Shown here: positions 63,386 to 64,000 of the stretch, one piece after another
Position numbering within the stretch: the first letter of the stretch is position 1
How the letters are laid out: each line of letters begins with the position of its first letter
DNA from: an uncultured Peptococcaceae bacterium
Lineage (GTDB): Bacteria; Bacillota; Peptococcia; Peptococcales; Peptococcaceae
Direction of reading: 5' to 3'
Length of the DNA stretch: 64,000 nucleotides
Assembly: GCA_910585405.1 (NCBI GenBank)
Contig: CAJUDO010000002.1
Location: forward strand, 129,601 to 193,600
Program-made: the position numbers and the translations under genes
Notes under the pieces: model-generated
Told to the model about the DNA's origin: nothing
Database searches by the model: none
Seen by the model: only the letters and a program-made list of their open reading frames with translations

Positions 63386-63817
63386 TCACATGTTTTTTAT
63401 TTTTTCTTTAAATACCTCCACGTACCGCTGCGTCAACTCAATATAAATTCTTTTTTCTTCATCAGACCATGATGCAAAAATCTCATTTTCAATTTCGATG
63501 ACACGATATACCGTATCCTTGGCGAGCCGCCGTCCTTTTTCGGTAAGGTACACCTTCTTTTTTCTCCCCTCAAACACCTCTGAACGAACAACACCATCCG
63601 CCTCCAGTTTGCGTAAAGCAGAATTAATAGTTTGCTTGCTGACACCAGACGTCATGTCACTGAGCAAGCATTCGCCGCCGTAAGAACAAACTGTATAAAG
63701 AATCACCATGGCGCTGTCAGACATACCTAACTTAAGCGCAGCATCGTGGTATGTTATATCAATTTCTTTGGTCAACAAATTAAATCGTTTCATTTGTGCA
63801 TCTACAAAAAATTCCAT
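63386..63817 (-). CDS. MarR-family regulator
   Basis: The 143-residue protein has the MarR winged HTH (LLSDMTSGVSKQTINSALRKLEADGVV, then GRKKKVYLTEKGR wing). GGGGGA lies 6 nt before ATG 63817; the open frame to 63985 lies over its promoter. It probably represses itself and the downstream MATE pump, released by a small aromatic or toxic ligand as in other family members. Confidence 0.93.
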   Translation of the reverse strand: MEFFVDAQMKRFNLLTKEIDITYHDAALKLGMSDSAMVILYTVCSYGGECLLSDMTSGVSKQTINSALRKLEADGVVRSEVFEGRKKKVYLTEKGRRLAKDTVYRVIEIENEIFASWSDEEKRIYIELTQRYVEVFKEKIKNM

Positions 63818-63832
63818 ATTTATCCCCCATTT

Positions 63833-63888
63833 GTACGATTTCATACATATTTGAAGGATAGTATAGTACGATATCATACTTTTGTCAA
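63833..63888 (-). promoter_or_regulatory. MarR promoter with two operator repeats
   Basis: On the minus strand TTGACA (63883-63888), 17 nt, TATACT (63860-63865). The spacer is occupied by the near-palindrome GTACGATATCATAC (63866-63879), and a second copy GTACGATTTCATAC lies at 63833-63846 in the leader, 33 bp away. The layout fits direct repression. Confidence 0.75.
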
Positions 63889-64000
63889 CTTTTTTCTTCT
63901 CAAATTCCGTATTTGTCATTTTTGCAGAAAGTATAAAAAAATTGCAAATGTTTACTATGAAAATCCCAATCCATCCAAGTATCAAAGGACACAGTTAATA

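Overview
The window looks like a chromosome segment of an anaerobic, endospore-forming Bacillota. The evidence is a yabG-type sporulation protease, a SleB-type cell wall hydrolase, two [FeFe]-hydrogenase-type proteins, a glycyl radical enzyme, a TRAP transporter, strong AGGAGG ribosome binding sites and SLH-anchored surface proteins. Genes that cluster near oriC in Bacillus and its relatives (veg, yabG, holB-ricT-yabA-trmN6-rsmI) and an exact parS palindrome at 35090 suggest an origin-proximal position. I cannot decide between Clostridia and Negativicutes from the sequence.

Layout. 0-5 kb: two signal-less arylsulfotransferase paralogues and a divergent LysR regulator, with a 122-nt palindrome between the two sulfotransferases. 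5-9.3 kb: small proteins, an N-acetylmuramoyl-L-alanine amidase and DAHP synthase. 9.6-15.2 kb: a DASS transporter, a glycyl radical enzyme and LysR. 15.2-22 kb: a TRAP transporter (dctPQM) and tandem YtcJ-type amidohydrolases. 22-25.3 kb: an Ltp-domain protein, a small HTH protein, an aminotransferase and a Lys-Glu-Asp-Phe tRNA operon. 25.5-34.2 kb: a surface redox module (Gx transporter, NusG-II protein, ApbE, an SLH protein with a flavinylation motif, a Tat-exported [FeFe]-hydrogenase). 34.2-40.9 kb: ung, parS, a GntR/ABC operon, veg, and a secreted ubiquitin/leucine-rich-repeat/SLH protein. 41-46 kb: LysR, an esterase, a second DASS transporter and an iron alcohol dehydrogenase. 46-51.2 kb: yabG, YibE/F, alkaline phosphatase, a TSUP permease and dtd. 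51.2-64 kb: a possible structured RNA, a glycosyltransferase, SleB, an H2-sensor-like hydrogenase/PP2C operon, PPK2, the holB-rsmI group, and a MATE pump with its MarR regulator.

The most striking observation is one architecture seen four times. A block of genes is bounded by short direct repeats (46 to about 120 nt, mostly 91-97% identical) made of the last codons and stop of the gene on its right. The right copy belongs to the intact gene (dctM, ung, yabG or the TSUP gene); the left copy is an orphan gene tail, in most cases next to an intrinsic terminator. The blocks carry transporters, enzymes, regulators or surface redox proteins, and no recombinase is visible. This suggests repeated acquisition of metabolic cassettes at the 3' ends of protein genes.

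Other points: a secreted protein whose mature N-terminus is about 77% identical to eukaryotic ubiquitin; a probable extracytoplasmic flavin/hydrogenase system; a glycyl radical enzyme with no activase in the window and Asp in the Cys-x-Glu motif; and a sensory-type hydrogenase fused to PAS and co-transcribed with a PP2C phosphatase.
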